A stretch of 64,000 bases of DNA from positions 57,593 through 121,592 of the forward strand of contig JAZRUV010000001.1 of the NCBI GenBank assembly GCA_045652705.1, read 5' to 3'. Below the pieces are notes generated by a model. The model did not search any database. It was not told the origin of the DNA and saw only the letters and a list, made by a program, of their open reading frames with translations. The position numbers were made by a program, and so were the translations under genes. Below are positions 1-8,637 of the stretch, piece by piece; the first letter of the stretch is position 1, and each line of letters starts with the position of its first letter. This DNA is from UMGS1649 sp045652705 (GTDB lineage Bacteria > Bacillota > Clostridia > TANB77 > CAG-465).

Positions 1-2
1 GG

Positions 3-923
3 GTTTCGGAATCACCTTTCTTATATTCTAGCTTAAAGAAAATGAACAAAGTCTCAGATTTCGCAAAGGTTGAAAGTAAAGGCTCTTCCCTATACTTTAT
101 AGTTGAAGCCATTGCAAGTATAGCTGCTGGATATTTATATTTTATAAACGCATATTTACCAATGATTTTTTCAACAACTTGCGCTTTAATTTCAACAGTA
201 TTGGCATTTTACATGAAACCAATTAAGACGTTAGATAAAGATAAAAGAACTGCTAAAGAAAGATTTACTGAAATGTTCGGCGGATTTAAGTTTATATTTA
301 AATCTAAAAGGCTACACGCAATACTAATATTTGCTTGTGTTTTTTATGGAGTACTTTCGTTATCCAATATGTATATTAAAACTTTCTTAAACGATATAAA
401 TGTATCTTCTAAGATGTTTGGTTACATATTTGCCATTGCATCAGTAGCCTCAGCCGTAGGTTCAATGGTTCAAGACAAAATAGAAAAGAGACATAGAAAC
501 AAAACACTAACAACAATATCTATTACCTACATATTGTCTTTTGTACTTCTTGGAATGATTGCTTTAATATTTAAAAACTATAACATATTATTAACAGCTG
601 GTATTATTATATTTTTAATACAATCATTAGTAAAAGGGGCTTACAGAATAATAATAAAAGAATATGTAAGTCGTTATACAACTTCATCTATAAGGTCAAA
701 GCTTATGTCTATATATTATTTAGCTGAATCTTTTGGTTCTGCAATATTAATGTTTATAGCAAGTAAAACAATAGATTTAGTTCCAATTGGTGTAAGTTAC
801 TGTGTATTTGGATTTTGTTTATTTATAGTAATGATACTTATTCTTAACTATATGTCTTCAAGAATGGGCCTTGACCCTTCTAAATATGGGAAAAGTGATA
901 GAATGGATTTACAGGAAGAATAA
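3..923 (+). CDS. MFS transporter, 5'-truncated by window edge
   Basis: The reading frame is open to the left edge, so the first ATG (42) is internal and the N-terminal helices are missing. What remains is about 300 residues with roughly eight hydrophobic segments in a 2 + 6 pattern, split by a basic cytoplasmic loop (around KPIKTLDKDKRTAKERF) like the central loop of major facilitator superfamily carriers. Role: probable proton-driven efflux or uptake in the cytoplasmic membrane; the substrate cannot be read from the sequence. A convergent terminator follows. Family call is by topology and loop character only. Confidence 0.75.
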   Translation, partial: VSESPFLYSSLKKMNKVSDFAKVESKGSSLYFIVEAIASIAAGYLYFINAYLPMIFSTTCALISTVLAFYMKPIKTLDKDKRTAKERFTEMFGGFKFIFKSKRLHAILIFACVFYGVLSLSNMYIKTFLNDINVSSKMFGYIFAIASVASAVGSMVQDKIEKRHRNKTLTTISITYILSFVLLGMIALIFKNYNILLTAGIIIFLIQSLVKGAYRIIIKEYVSRYTTSSIRSKLMSIYYLAESFGSAILMFIASKTIDLVPIGVSYCVFGFCLFIVMILILNYMSSRMGLDPSKYGKSDRMDLQEE

Positions 924-973
924 ATTACCAATATTAAATAAAACAAATTTATATATTATAAAACATATAATAA

Positions 974-1010
974 ACCAAGTCATTTTAATATGACTTGGTA
1001 TTATTTTATT
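974..1010. terminator. Bidirectional intrinsic terminator
   Basis: Inverted repeat ACCAAGTCA/TGACTTGGT with an 8-nt loop followed by a T-rich stretch. It lies between the converging MFS gene and the minus-strand gene, so it can serve both. Confidence 0.8.
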
Positions 1011-1014
1011 ATGT

Positions 1015-2052
1015 TTAATTTATACAGATATATTCTGGTGTTCTAGCACTTGTTATTTGTGCTGTTTTCCCAGTTGTTATATCTAATTTGTTTATCCCTA
1101 TTGTCCCTACCACTGTATAATAAATTGCATTTCCATCTATTTGAATTGACTCAATATTTTTCTTTATAACAAGCTTTATTTCTTTAGTTTTTGTATTATA
1201 CATATACAGTGTATTGTTATCGCTTTTATTTATATAATATATAACATCTTTGTAGCAAACAACATTCTCTGCTTTTGCAATTTTACTATCTACTACTTTT
1301 TGTATTTTTCCACCAGATTTAGAAACCACATATAAATTAGTGTCTTTTGAATTTATAAAATATATATTATCTCCATTTAATATCATACTAGTAACAATAT
1401 ATTTGTCAGATAATTCTTTTTCTTTTTTACCATTTAAATTATATTTTATTATGCTTTTACTTGTTTTTCCTGCTGTTATGACATAAATATTATTACCATC
1501 TATAACAAATCCAAAACATTTTCCATTGATTATTTTCTTAGTTTCTCCTGAACTTACAACATATTTATATATTCCATCATCTAATTTTAAATATATAGCC
1601 TCTTCCTGAACTAAATAATCTTGTACTTTTTTATCTGAAATTTGCACTTTCTCGTTAGTCAATAAATCTATTGAGTATAACTTTCCTGCACAAACACCAT
1701 ATAACTTATTCTCTACAACTTTAATATTGCTAAAGTTTTCACTGCCAATTATTTGTGTTCTTGATTCATCATAAGATTTATATAGCATAACTGATGTATT
1801 TCCATCTTTAGTATAAGGTTCAGATACGTAATACATTGTCATAGTCCTAGCAAGTTTTGTTTCTTCAACTACTTTATTTGCTAGTTTAGTAACATTGTTA
1901 TATACGTTAAGTTGTTTAAAAACATAAACTCCAAGTAATACTACCACTATAATTAAAAGGACGTACTTAAGCTTAGAAAGCCAAAAATTGCTTTTCTTTT
2001 TGCTTTTTAAATATTCTTTTCTAGTCATTGTATTACCATTAGAATATTCCAC
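1015..2052 (-). CDS. Membrane-anchored DUF5050-like beta-propeller protein
   Basis: The start is taken as GTG at 2052 because AGAGGAGGT lies 6 nt upstream; an in-frame start at 2097 has no ribosome binding site. A basic N-terminus (KEYLKSKKKS) precedes one transmembrane helix (about residues 25-48). The remaining ~290 residues are extracytoplasmic, with repeated strand-turn units such as 'NKLYGVCAGKLYSIDL', 'GNNIYVITAG' and 'DNIYFINSKD' that match the DUF5050 / propeller type of Gram-positive surface proteins. Function unknown; probably cell-envelope associated. It appears to be a single-gene unit. Confidence 0.7.
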   Translation of the reverse strand: MEYSNGNTMTRKEYLKSKKKSNFWLSKLKYVLLIIVVVLLGVYVFKQLNVYNNVTKLANKVVEETKLARTMTMYYVSEPYTKDGNTSVMLYKSYDESRTQIIGSENFSNIKVVENKLYGVCAGKLYSIDLLTNEKVQISDKKVQDYLVQEEAIYLKLDDGIYKYVVSSGETKKIINGKCFGFVIDGNNIYVITAGKTSKSIIKYNLNGKKEKELSDKYIVTSMILNGDNIYFINSKDTNLYVVSKSGGKIQKVVDSKIAKAENVVCYKDVIYYINKSDNNTLYMYNTKTKEIKLVIKKNIESIQIDGNAIYYTVVGTIGINKLDITTGKTAQITSARTPEYICIN

Positions 2053-2150
2053 GATAGCACCTCCTCTAATACATTTATTATACTCTCCCTCAAGCATTTT
2101 TTCAACAAAATATTGTATATTTATTAATATATTTTTTTATTAATATACGA

Positions 2151-2190
2151 AAAAAGAATAAGCTTTGAAATATCAAAACTTATTCTTTTT
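2151..2190 (-). terminator. Intrinsic terminator of the 2195-2956 gene
   Basis: Twelve-base-pair A/T-rich stem (AAAAAGAATAAG with CTTATTCTTTTT) extended by a second short helix, ending in a T run on the minus strand. Confidence 0.85.
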
Positions 2191-2194
2191 ATTG

Positions 2195-2956
2195 TTACTT
2201 TTTAAGCATAATACCATATCTTCCCGAGCGATAATACATTCCGGGATATGCAATTTGTAAAGCCCTTAAAACACTTCTATTTCCAATGTGCGCAAGCAGG
2301 CCGTCCAAATTGTTGTCAATAAAATCTTGCTTTGTAAGATTACAGGCTTGTTCAGGAGTAAGCTGTAGCTTTTCTTCTACAAGCCACTTAATAGCAGGAA
2401 CTACTTCGTCTTCGTGCCAAGGCCAAATTACAGTTATCTCCCACTTTTTATACTTATCTTTAGCCACTGTGTTTAGCAAATTAAACAAACTTCCTGCATT
2501 GTGCATTGCTTTGCTACCACCATATCTTATAATAAGTTCAGCATTTATCTTTCTGTAGTCTTCCTTGGTGCGAAGCTTTATTTTTTCCTTTTTTGCTACC
2601 CATAAAAGAAAATCTCGCCTATTTTCCTCGCTCTTCCAAAAGTTTTGTGGTACTTTTTCAAATTCCCACGCTTTCAATTTCCATTCCGGAAAACAGTAGA
2701 TAAGCATCTCTACGTCTCTATTATTGAAGAACTTCTTAGCGCCTCCAAGACAATTATCCTGTAAAAATACGTGATTTACTTTTGTCAAAACGTCTTCTCG
2801 AGTATAACCATGAAGTGTTAAGATAAGATGCCGGACCATAACCTTGATACTTTTTTTGTCGAGATAGTTGTTAGGAAAAGTTTTTAACTTTCCCTGAAGC
2901 AACATCCCATACATAGTGATAGGGTCTAATCCCAAGTGATTCTTATATTTTGCCAC
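2195..2956 (-). CDS. Uncharacterised 253-aa protein (possibly DUF4046-like)
   Basis: GTG start preceded by GGAGGT at good spacing. The protein is soluble and rich in Trp and charged residues, with two similar-looking blocks: an N-terminal one (YLDKKSIKVMVRHLILTLHG) and a C-terminal one (LTPEQACNLTKQDFIDNNLD). Motifs such as 'WLVEEKLQLTPEQ' remind me of the DUF4046 proteins of Firmicutes, but this is a weak recollection. No catalytic motif or membrane segment is visible. It stands alone with its own terminator. Function unknown. Confidence 0.6.
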   Translation of the reverse strand: MAKYKNHLGLDPITMYGMLLQGKLKTFPNNYLDKKSIKVMVRHLILTLHGYTREDVLTKVNHVFLQDNCLGGAKKFFNNRDVEMLIYCFPEWKLKAWEFEKVPQNFWKSEENRRDFLLWVAKKEKIKLRTKEDYRKINAELIIRYGGSKAMHNAGSLFNLLNTVAKDKYKKWEITVIWPWHEDEVVPAIKWLVEEKLQLTPEQACNLTKQDFIDNNLDGLLAHIGNRSVLRALQIAYPGMYYRSGRYGIMLKK

Positions 2957-3091
2957 TTTATTACCTCCAAATTATTGTTAGTTTTAATAAAATCCCTTCT
3001 TGTATTTTACCACAAAAAGAGATTTTTATCAATATTATGTGAAGTGATTTCGTTAAATGCATGTATTTTCTGCACAAATAATTGAATTACA

Positions 3092-3484
3092 TTATTCTAC
3101 ATAATCATATTCCCAAAGACTTAATTTGCCATTAACAGATATATGCTCTATTTCTTGAACGTTTTCTAATTTAAATCCGTAACCTTTCCAATTGTCTTTC
3201 ATCGCTATACCTTTATATACCAACGGATCTTTTGGTACTACTTGCTCTCTAAAATTATCATCGACAAAAATACAATCTGTTAATGTTGCTTTAGCTATAA
3301 CACATCCAAGTGGATATTCCAAATTTAGATGTTCAAATCTTTGCATAGCCTCTTTATCTACACCTTTCCCAGCATGTATTAATATGTTTCCCCTATAGTT
3401 AGTTTTCCATGTTCTAAATTCATATTCTTTATATCCCTTGGCAATCAATGTTGCCCATGGTTGTTTTATAGTTATAACTTTCAT
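3092..3484 (-). CDS. ASCH-domain protein
   Basis: 130 residues covering one ASCH (PUA-like) domain. The N-terminal 'TIKQPWATLIAKGYKEYEFR' strand-helix-strand is the family hallmark, followed by 'YRGNILIHAGKG' and the 'PLGCVIAKATL' strand. ASCH domains bind RNA or modified nucleotides and some act as RNA-processing enzymes or coactivators; no specific substrate can be assigned. Its ATG overlaps the stop of the upstream acetyltransferase by 4 nt, so the two are translationally coupled. A decayed relative lies at 32675-32942. Confidence 0.85.
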   Translation of the reverse strand: MKVITIKQPWATLIAKGYKEYEFRTWKTNYRGNILIHAGKGVDKEAMQRFEHLNLEYPLGCVIAKATLTDCIFVDDNFREQVVPKDPLVYKGIAMKDNWKGYGFKLENVQEIEHISVNGKLSLWEYDYVE

Positions 3485-4065
3485 TTGTATCTCCTTATCA
3501 CACTACAGTTTTTCTCAACTCTACTACCACCTATTGTTGCATAATATATTTGAAATACATCTTTTATTATTTTATCTTCACTTTCTATTTTATCCATAAT
3601 AGGAAGTAATAGCGGTGTATAGATAACCTTATATAATATAAAATCACAATTAAGTTCAATAAACCCTAGCTTTTTATAAAACTGCATTCTTCTTTGTCTT
3701 AACTCGTTTTCTTTTTTGTCTTTACCTAATCCCAATTTTTCTACTTCTATAAATATCCCTTTATATTTACTACTCATTTGTTTTAGCCTATCTATAGCTT
3801 GCGTACCATATCCTCTACCCTGAAACTCAGGTAATATTGCAAAGTAATCTACTTGAAAATAGCCATTTTTGTCTAATGAATTAGCCAAAACAAACCCCAC
3901 AAAATCTTCACCACTGGTTATTTCAAATATTTGTAATATTGACTTTTTAAAAGCCGTTTCTAATTGTTTATATGATTTTCTTTCAGAGTCTGGAAATAAT
4001 TTTAAATATTCCGGATATATTTTATTTTTAAATCTATTTATATCTACTCCTACTAATTCTAACAT
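3481..4065 (-). CDS. GNAT-family N-acetyltransferase
   Basis: The start is placed at ATG 4065 (MLELVGVDI...) because AAGGAG sits 8 nt upstream; an in-frame TTG at 4092 is poor. The acetyl-CoA-binding signature is seen as 'LPEFQGRGYGTQAIDRLKQ' (Q/RxxGxG/A), preceded by the usual 'GYFQVDYFAI' strand and followed by 'MQFYKKLGFIEL'. It would transfer an acetyl group from acetyl-CoA to an amine; the acceptor is unknown. First gene of a two-gene unit with the ASCH protein. Confidence 0.85.
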   Translation of the reverse strand: MLELVGVDINRFKNKIYPEYLKLFPDSERKSYKQLETAFKKSILQIFEITSGEDFVGFVLANSLDKNGYFQVDYFAILPEFQGRGYGTQAIDRLKQMSSKYKGIFIEVEKLGLGKDKKENELRQRRMQFYKKLGFIELNCDFILYKVIYTPLLLPIMDKIESEDKIIKDVFQIYYATIGGSRVEKNCSVIRRYK

Positions 4066-4101
4066 TTTTATTTGCTCCTTAATTAATAACAAAATTAATA
4101 A

Positions 4102-5280
4102 TTAATATTTTAAGAATAATTTTACTACTCTTTTTGCAATCTTGTATGCAGGTCCCTCTAATTCTTTTCTTGCATTTTTTAATTCCTTACGTATTTCTAT
4201 CCCTTGTGGACAATGCTTCTCACATTTGCCACATTCAATACAATTTGATGCTGATGTAGATTCTTTTCTAAGAAGTGTGCACATAACATACTCTTTTATT
4301 CCTACAAATTTATTATCTGTATAGCATTTATTATACGCCGAAAAAGTTCCTGGTATATCTACATTCTTAGGACAAGGCATACAATAGCGGCAGCCCGTGC
4401 ATCCCACTTTCATATTGTCATTTATAGCTAATACTACTTTTTTCAACAGTTCTTCATCTTGCTCACTAAATTCTCCTACTTTTGATGTAGATGCCACTTT
4501 AATATTCTCCTCTACCATTTCCTTAGAATTCATACCGGATAGAACGCACATAACTTCTTTTTGATTCCACAGCCATCTAAAAGCCCACTCGGCAGGAGTA
4601 CGCTTAATATGATAGTTTTCAAATAACGTCTTCGCCTTATCTGGCAAAGCATTTACAAGTCTTCCTCCACGAAGCGGCTCCATAATAATTACTGGTATAC
4701 CTTTACTTGCCGCATAATTTAATCCTGTTCTACCCGCTTGAGAATGCTCATCTAAATAATTGTATTGTATTTGGCAAAAGTCCCAATCATATGCGTCAAT
4801 AAGCTTACAAAACATATCTGAATTCCCGTGATATGAAAAACCTATTTGACGTATTATACCTTTTTGTTTTTTGTCCTCTAACCACTCAAGAATACCAAGC
4901 TCTACAAGGCGTTCCCAGCTCTTTACGTCCGTCAACATATGCATTAAGTAATAATCTATGTAATCTGTCTTTAAACGTCTTAATTCTTCGTTAAGACACT
5001 TTTCAGCCCCTTCTTTTGACTTAATCATATACTGAGGGAGTTTTGTCGCAATATATACTTTATCTCTAATTTTATTTCTTTCAAATATTTCACCTATAGC
5101 AGCTTCACTTCCAGGATAAATGTATGCCGTATCGTAGTAATTTACTCCTGCTTCATAGGCCATCATTACCTCTTGTTCAGCCTTTTTTATATCTATCTTG
5201 CCCGCCTTTTGAGTAAAACGCATACAACCATACCCTAGTACAGATATTTTATTGTTATATTTATCTAAACGATATTCCAT
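4102..5280 (-). CDS. Aldo/keto reductase with C-terminal 4Fe-4S domain
   Basis: 392 residues. Residues 1-270 form the AKR TIM barrel, with the catalytic tetrad regions visible: 'YYDTAYIYPGSE' (Asp, Tyr), 'IATKLP' (Lys) and 'DYYLMHML' (His). The C-terminal ~110 residues carry two iron-sulfur motifs, 'CTGCRYCMPCPKNVDIP' and 'CIECGKCEKHCPQGIEI'. This fusion is common in anaerobic Firmicutes; the physiological substrate is generally unknown. GGGGTGG precedes the ATG. It lies 36 nt upstream of the GNAT gene on the same strand and may share its transcript. Confidence 0.9.
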   Translation of the reverse strand: MEYRLDKYNNKISVLGYGCMRFTQKAGKIDIKKAEQEVMMAYEAGVNYYDTAYIYPGSEAAIGEIFERNKIRDKVYIATKLPQYMIKSKEGAEKCLNEELRRLKTDYIDYYLMHMLTDVKSWERLVELGILEWLEDKKQKGIIRQIGFSYHGNSDMFCKLIDAYDWDFCQIQYNYLDEHSQAGRTGLNYAASKGIPVIIMEPLRGGRLVNALPDKAKTLFENYHIKRTPAEWAFRWLWNQKEVMCVLSGMNSKEMVEENIKVASTSKVGEFSEQDEELLKKVVLAINDNMKVGCTGCRYCMPCPKNVDIPGTFSAYNKCYTDNKFVGIKEYVMCTLLRKESTSASNCIECGKCEKHCPQGIEIRKELKNARKELEGPAYKIAKRVVKLFLKY

Positions 5281-5362
5281 ATTCCACCCCTTTATTTATA
5301 TATATTTATTGTTGAAATTATATCATTACAAAAAAATATATTCAACTACAAATAACCACGAC

Positions 5363-5392
5363 AAAAGATTAGTGATTATCACTAACCTTTTA
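5363..5392 (-). terminator. Terminator of the sensor kinase gene
   Basis: Near-perfect hairpin (AAAGGTTAGTGAT / ATCACTAATCTTTT on the minus strand) just after the kinase stop codon, ending in TTTT. Confidence 0.75.
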
Positions 5393-5398
5393 ATATAT

Positions 5399-6898
5399 TT
5401 ATTTACTTTTTATTCCCTCTATTTTTATACGCTTATCCTCGCAAGCAAGCTTTAACTTTTCTGCCCTATATGAACATATTTTATATTGCTTCTTTCCATC
5501 GAACTTTATAGTTACGCATTTTGTATATGTGTTACTTTCTAATTTAGGATATTCCGTTATTATTAGACTGGCTTTAGTTTCTTCTAAAGTTTCAAATGTT
5601 GTCATAAAACCCGTACCTGTACCGCCTCTTTCTTTATTAGTTGTGACCGCCTCTAGTCCTAATTTCATTAATGTATCAATTGTAAAATCTACACCCGTAT
5701 CATAAATAGACAATTCGTATTTCTTATTCTTAACACCAAGTATCGCAAGAACTTCCTTGTTATTCTCATCACTCAAACTAACTGCATTTATAGCATCTCT
5801 TAAATGGTCGCCTATTAATGTTTCTAATTTGTCTTTAGAAATTAAGTTATTAACTAAATAATGAATATTACCTATTACTTTTAACTTGAAATTAATGTCG
5901 TTTTTCTGACACTCACTTTGCATATACTTAAACATATTGTCTATTTCTGGCATTTCAGTTTCATCAAGTTTTGGTAGTTCCTTAACTTCCTCAAATCTTT
6001 CAGAATATTCATTAGTTAGTGATTCTATTATTTTTAAAACATTCGGGCTTATATTTTCTTTATCTATATTATATGAATTCATATTACTTGCTACCATCAA
6101 CTCTAACGCTTTTTGCCTGTTATAGAATTCGTGTGTAATTTTGCTTACATTCTTCTTATCTTGTTTTAATGCATCTATTTCATTTTGCTTTTCAATTAAT
6201 TCTTTCTTGTACTCTTCCATAGTGTCTGTAAGTAGCTTTTGTTTGTAATGCATAGTTAACATCTTATGAATTGTGAAATACATTACAACTCCTATTATTA
6301 AAAATGATATTATTAAACTCCATGTTATTTGATCATATTTTGCTCCTAATAAGCAATAAAGAATTATCATAATCGTACTTATATTAATTATTATAATATT
6401 TGTTACTTCATTATTAAGCTTAGCATTTATAAATAAAAAACCATTTTTAAATCTTTTTATACTAAAAAATGCATATAGAATTCCAAATTCTATCATCAAC
6501 ATACATAATAAACTTACAAATTTGTTGTCAAACCCTAGCAACTGTTCTATCAATTTGTAGGGAATAAAACTTATAACAACACTTAATGTATGAAAAATTG
6601 CTAAGATTGCATAAGCCAATATAATTATAATCATAGAGTAAGATAATTTTTTGCATGTTATTTTTGATATTATTAATGTATAAGTAAAATATAATAGTAT
6701 AAATGCAAGAAATGAATCAAACACTGTTTTCATATAAATATATGATGGTATTAAAAATATATTTACTAATATTAATATAATGTTATGTTTTATAAAGTTT
6801 TCCTTACTATTAGATACTTTTACAAAGCAATAATACACCCATATGTTAGTTATAAACAATCTAATAAAATATATTATTGTATCTATGTTAATTTCCAT
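5399..6898 (-). CDS. AgrC-like GHKL sensor histidine kinase
   Basis: 499 residues: about six transmembrane helices in residues 1-215, then a coiled coil (HYKQKLLTDTMEEYKKELIE...), an AgrC-like dimerisation segment with the likely phospho-acceptor in 'KITHEFYNRQKAL', and a GHKL ATP-binding domain containing 'LIGDHLRDAINAVSL' (N box), 'LSIYDTGVDF' (G1) and 'TNKERGGTGTGFMTTFE' (G2). This plan is used by kinases that sense peptide signals. It lies downstream of a Spo0A-like response regulator and a 13-codon gene, each separated by a terminator. The signal is unknown; the small peptide between them is a candidate. Confidence 0.9.
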   Translation of the reverse strand: MEINIDTIIYFIRLFITNIWVYYCFVKVSNSKENFIKHNIILILVNIFLIPSYIYMKTVFDSFLAFILLYFTYTLIISKITCKKLSYSMIIIILAYAILAIFHTLSVVISFIPYKLIEQLLGFDNKFVSLLCMLMIEFGILYAFFSIKRFKNGFLFINAKLNNEVTNIIIINISTIMIILYCLLGAKYDQITWSLIISFLIIGVVMYFTIHKMLTMHYKQKLLTDTMEEYKKELIEKQNEIDALKQDKKNVSKITHEFYNRQKALELMVASNMNSYNIDKENISPNVLKIIESLTNEYSERFEEVKELPKLDETEMPEIDNMFKYMQSECQKNDINFKLKVIGNIHYLVNNLISKDKLETLIGDHLRDAINAVSLSDENNKEVLAILGVKNKKYELSIYDTGVDFTIDTLMKLGLEAVTTNKERGGTGTGFMTTFETLEETKASLIITEYPKLESNTYTKCVTIKFDGKKQYKICSYRAEKLKLACEDKRIKIEGIKSK

Positions 6899-6990
6899 TT
6901 ATTTCACCCTGTTAATAATTATAACTAAAATTCCTAATATTAGCAATATTTTTAGTATTTACTTATGATAAGTTGTGTTCAAATACTAAA

Positions 6991-7022
6991 TAAAGCAGTT
7001 CCTAATAAATAGAAACTGCTTT
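6991..7022 (-). terminator. Terminator downstream of the 13-codon gene
   Basis: Stem AAAGCAGTTTC / GGAACTGCTTT with a 9-nt loop and a moderately T-rich tail, immediately downstream of the micro-gene and ahead of the kinase gene. Confidence 0.75.
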
Positions 7023-7035
7023 GTTTGAATATATA

Positions 7036-7077
7036 TTAATATCCTAACCAATATCTTAACCACTCTAGAAAACTCAT
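7036..7077 (-). CDS. 13-residue peptide MSFLEWLRYWLGY between regulator and kinase
   Basis: ATG-initiated 13-codon ORF with a near-consensus GGAGGTG centred 8 nt upstream (7085-7091), one of the best Shine-Dalgarno sequences in the window. The peptide MSFLEWLRYWLGY is aromatic and amphipathic (two Trp, two Tyr) with no Cys. It is bracketed by intrinsic terminators at 6991-7022 and 7101-7143 and lies between a Spo0A-like response regulator and a GHKL kinase. Possible roles: a secreted or membrane-acting signal for the kinase, a leader peptide, or a tiny membrane peptide. No exporter or AgrB-type protease is nearby. Not recognised from any described family. Confidence 0.55.
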   Translation of the reverse strand: MSFLEWLRYWLGY

Positions 7078-7100
7078 ATATAATCACCTCCACCGCTTAA

Positions 7101-7143
7101 TAAAAAAAATACCATCTATGCGCTTTGCATAAATGATATTTGG
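7101..7143 (-). terminator. Terminator/attenuator between response regulator and micro-gene
   Basis: Thirteen-base-pair stem with two wobble pairs (ATATCATTTATGC / GCATAGATGGTAT) followed by eight T on the minus strand. It ends only about 10 nt before the Shine-Dalgarno of the 13-codon gene, so it can control read-through into it. Confidence 0.85.
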
Positions 7144-7207
7144 AAGTGTTTATATGTTATAATTGATTACATTTTGTTATAATTTGTTGTTTTTTGCTTT
7201 AATTTTA

Positions 7208-7990
7208 TTACATTTCCTTTCTAATCTTGTCTGCATAGTAATATACAAACTCTGTCGGTGTTGGAACACCAGTTTCATAATTAACTCTTGCTGTATAATA
7301 TTTAGTTAAGTCTTCTATTGGCGTTATTCTCCAAGCGTGCAATATTGCATTTTGCATTGCTCTACTTATAGTACTACTAGACTTTTTATATTTGCCAACT
7401 AGATGTTGTACTATAGATAGTTTAGAATTATCTCCACTATGAAGAATAAAATGTATTGCATCACACAAATATTTTCTTCCGTGAAGATGTGAGCCAACAC
7501 CAATTAAGTCTAGCTCCTTATTTATTTTGTTATATATACTTTCTTCTAATTTATTATCTTCTACTTCAATCGCAGCAACTTTATTTGTTGTTTCATAACT
7601 TTTAAGCAAAAGCAATGTGTTTATTACAGTTTCTCGAGAATAATTCTTTTGCTTTTTATAAAATACAAAATCTATATTGTTATTATGGCAATAGTCATAT
7701 ACTGTATTAGAATGTACATTTGTCGTTACTATTATCTTAGGACGTTTGTTTATTGGATATTCTTTCATTGTTTCAATAAAGTCAAAACCGCTACCTTCAC
7801 CATCCGTTAATTCTAAATCTAGTATTACCGCATCTGGATTGTGAATTTCAAATTTTTCAACTGCTTTGACTGACGAATTAGTAACAGAAACTATTTTAAC
7901 ATCTTCTCTATTCTTTACAATATTTTTATAAATTCCACATTCATTCAAATCATCTTCAACAAGTAAAATTGTTAATGGCATCTTTTCCAT
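7208..7990 (-). CDS. Response regulator with Spo0A-type output domain
   Basis: 260 residues. Receiver domain (1-120): acidic pair in 'LLVEDDLNE', phospho-acceptor in 'AVILDLELTDG', switch Thr in 'IIVTTNVHS' and Lys in 'FVFYKKQ'. The C-terminal ~105 residues resemble the Spo0A DNA-binding domain: 'IGVGSHLHGRKYLCDAIHFIL', 'KSSSTISRAMQNAILHAWR' (recognition region) and 'PTPTEFVYYYADKIRKE'. It is not the canonical Spo0A, which is usually monocistronic and more conserved; more likely a paralog dedicated to the adjacent kinase. Start: ATG after GAGGAG. Confidence 0.85.
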   Translation of the reverse strand: MEKMPLTILLVEDDLNECGIYKNIVKNREDVKIVSVTNSSVKAVEKFEIHNPDAVILDLELTDGEGSGFDFIETMKEYPINKRPKIIVTTNVHSNTVYDYCHNNNIDFVFYKKQKNYSRETVINTLLLLKSYETTNKVAAIEVEDNKLEESIYNKINKELDLIGVGSHLHGRKYLCDAIHFILHSGDNSKLSIVQHLVGKYKKSSSTISRAMQNAILHAWRITPIEDLTKYYTARVNYETGVPTPTEFVYYYADKIRKEM

Positions 7991-8117
7991 ACAAATCTCC
8001 TCTCACGATTTTGTAACATATTATCATAATTTGTCACTTGTTACCACACTCAAGCACTATGAGTTTTCACTATTTAAATTATTATTTTAAATATACTTTA
8101 ATTGTGGGTGGTAAATT

Positions 8118-8441
8118 ATGAAAAAAGAAATCGGTCAAAGAATTAGAAAAATTCGCGAGAGTATGTTCTTAACAAAAGAAGCTTTTGCAAAAGAAATAGG
8201 AATAACAGGTCAATATTTAGGTTTAATTGAACACGGTCAAAATTATCTATCAATAGAGAAACTTAAAATACTATGTGACTTCACAGGCTTTTCTGCTGAT
8301 TACATTTTGTTTGGTAAAGACTTAAATGTGATTAAAACCACTAAAGAAATGCTAACAGAATTCTCTGACGAACAATTAATTAGTGCTTGCCTTGCATTAA
8401 AAGATTTAGCGTTATATTTAAAATCTAATAATGATGACTAA
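8118..8441 (+). CDS. XRE-family HTH transcriptional regulator
   Basis: 107 residues. Residues 5-62 form a Cro/CI helix-turn-helix: 'IGQRIRKIRESMFLTKEAFA', then 'IGITGQYLGLIEHGQNYLSI'. The C-terminal tail (STDEQLISACLALKDLALYL type) is a short dimerisation helix. It is divergent from the Spo0A-like regulator with a 127-bp shared upstream region, so it could control that operon or itself. GGGTGG precedes the ATG, and a terminator follows. Confidence 0.88.
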   Translation: MKKEIGQRIRKIRESMFLTKEAFAKEIGITGQYLGLIEHGQNYLSIEKLKILCDFTGFSADYILFGKDLNVIKTTKEMLTEFSDEQLISACLALKDLALYLKSNNDD

Positions 8442-8445
8442 ATAA

Positions 8446-8497
8446 TAAAAAATCAGTCGATAATCTTTTTTGATTATTTGTCTGGTTTTATTTTTTA
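8446..8497 (+). terminator. Terminator of the XRE gene
   Basis: Long imperfect hairpin (AAAATCAG...GATAATC / GATTATTTG..CTGGTTTT) ending in a T run. Confidence 0.75.
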
Positions 8498-8525
8498 TCT
8501 TATTTGAACTAATGTCTAATAATAT

Positions 8526-8554
8526 TTGAATATTTTACATAATTATGCTATAAT
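8526..8554 (+). promoter_or_regulatory. Sigma-A promoter for the 8638 gene
   Basis: TTGAAT (8526-8531), 17-nt spacer, TATAAT (8549-8554). Confidence 0.7.
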
Positions 8555-8637
8555 ATTATCGTTAATACTATACTATCCTTATGGATTATACATATATTAA
8601 GCACAACATCTCATTAATTAATGAAAGGACGATTTTT

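Noticed and set aside
5399..7990. Classical agr quorum-sensing locus
   Set aside because: There is an AgrC-like kinase but no AgrB protease, no AgrD precursor with a Cys-containing core, and the regulator has a Spo0A-type rather than LytTR output.
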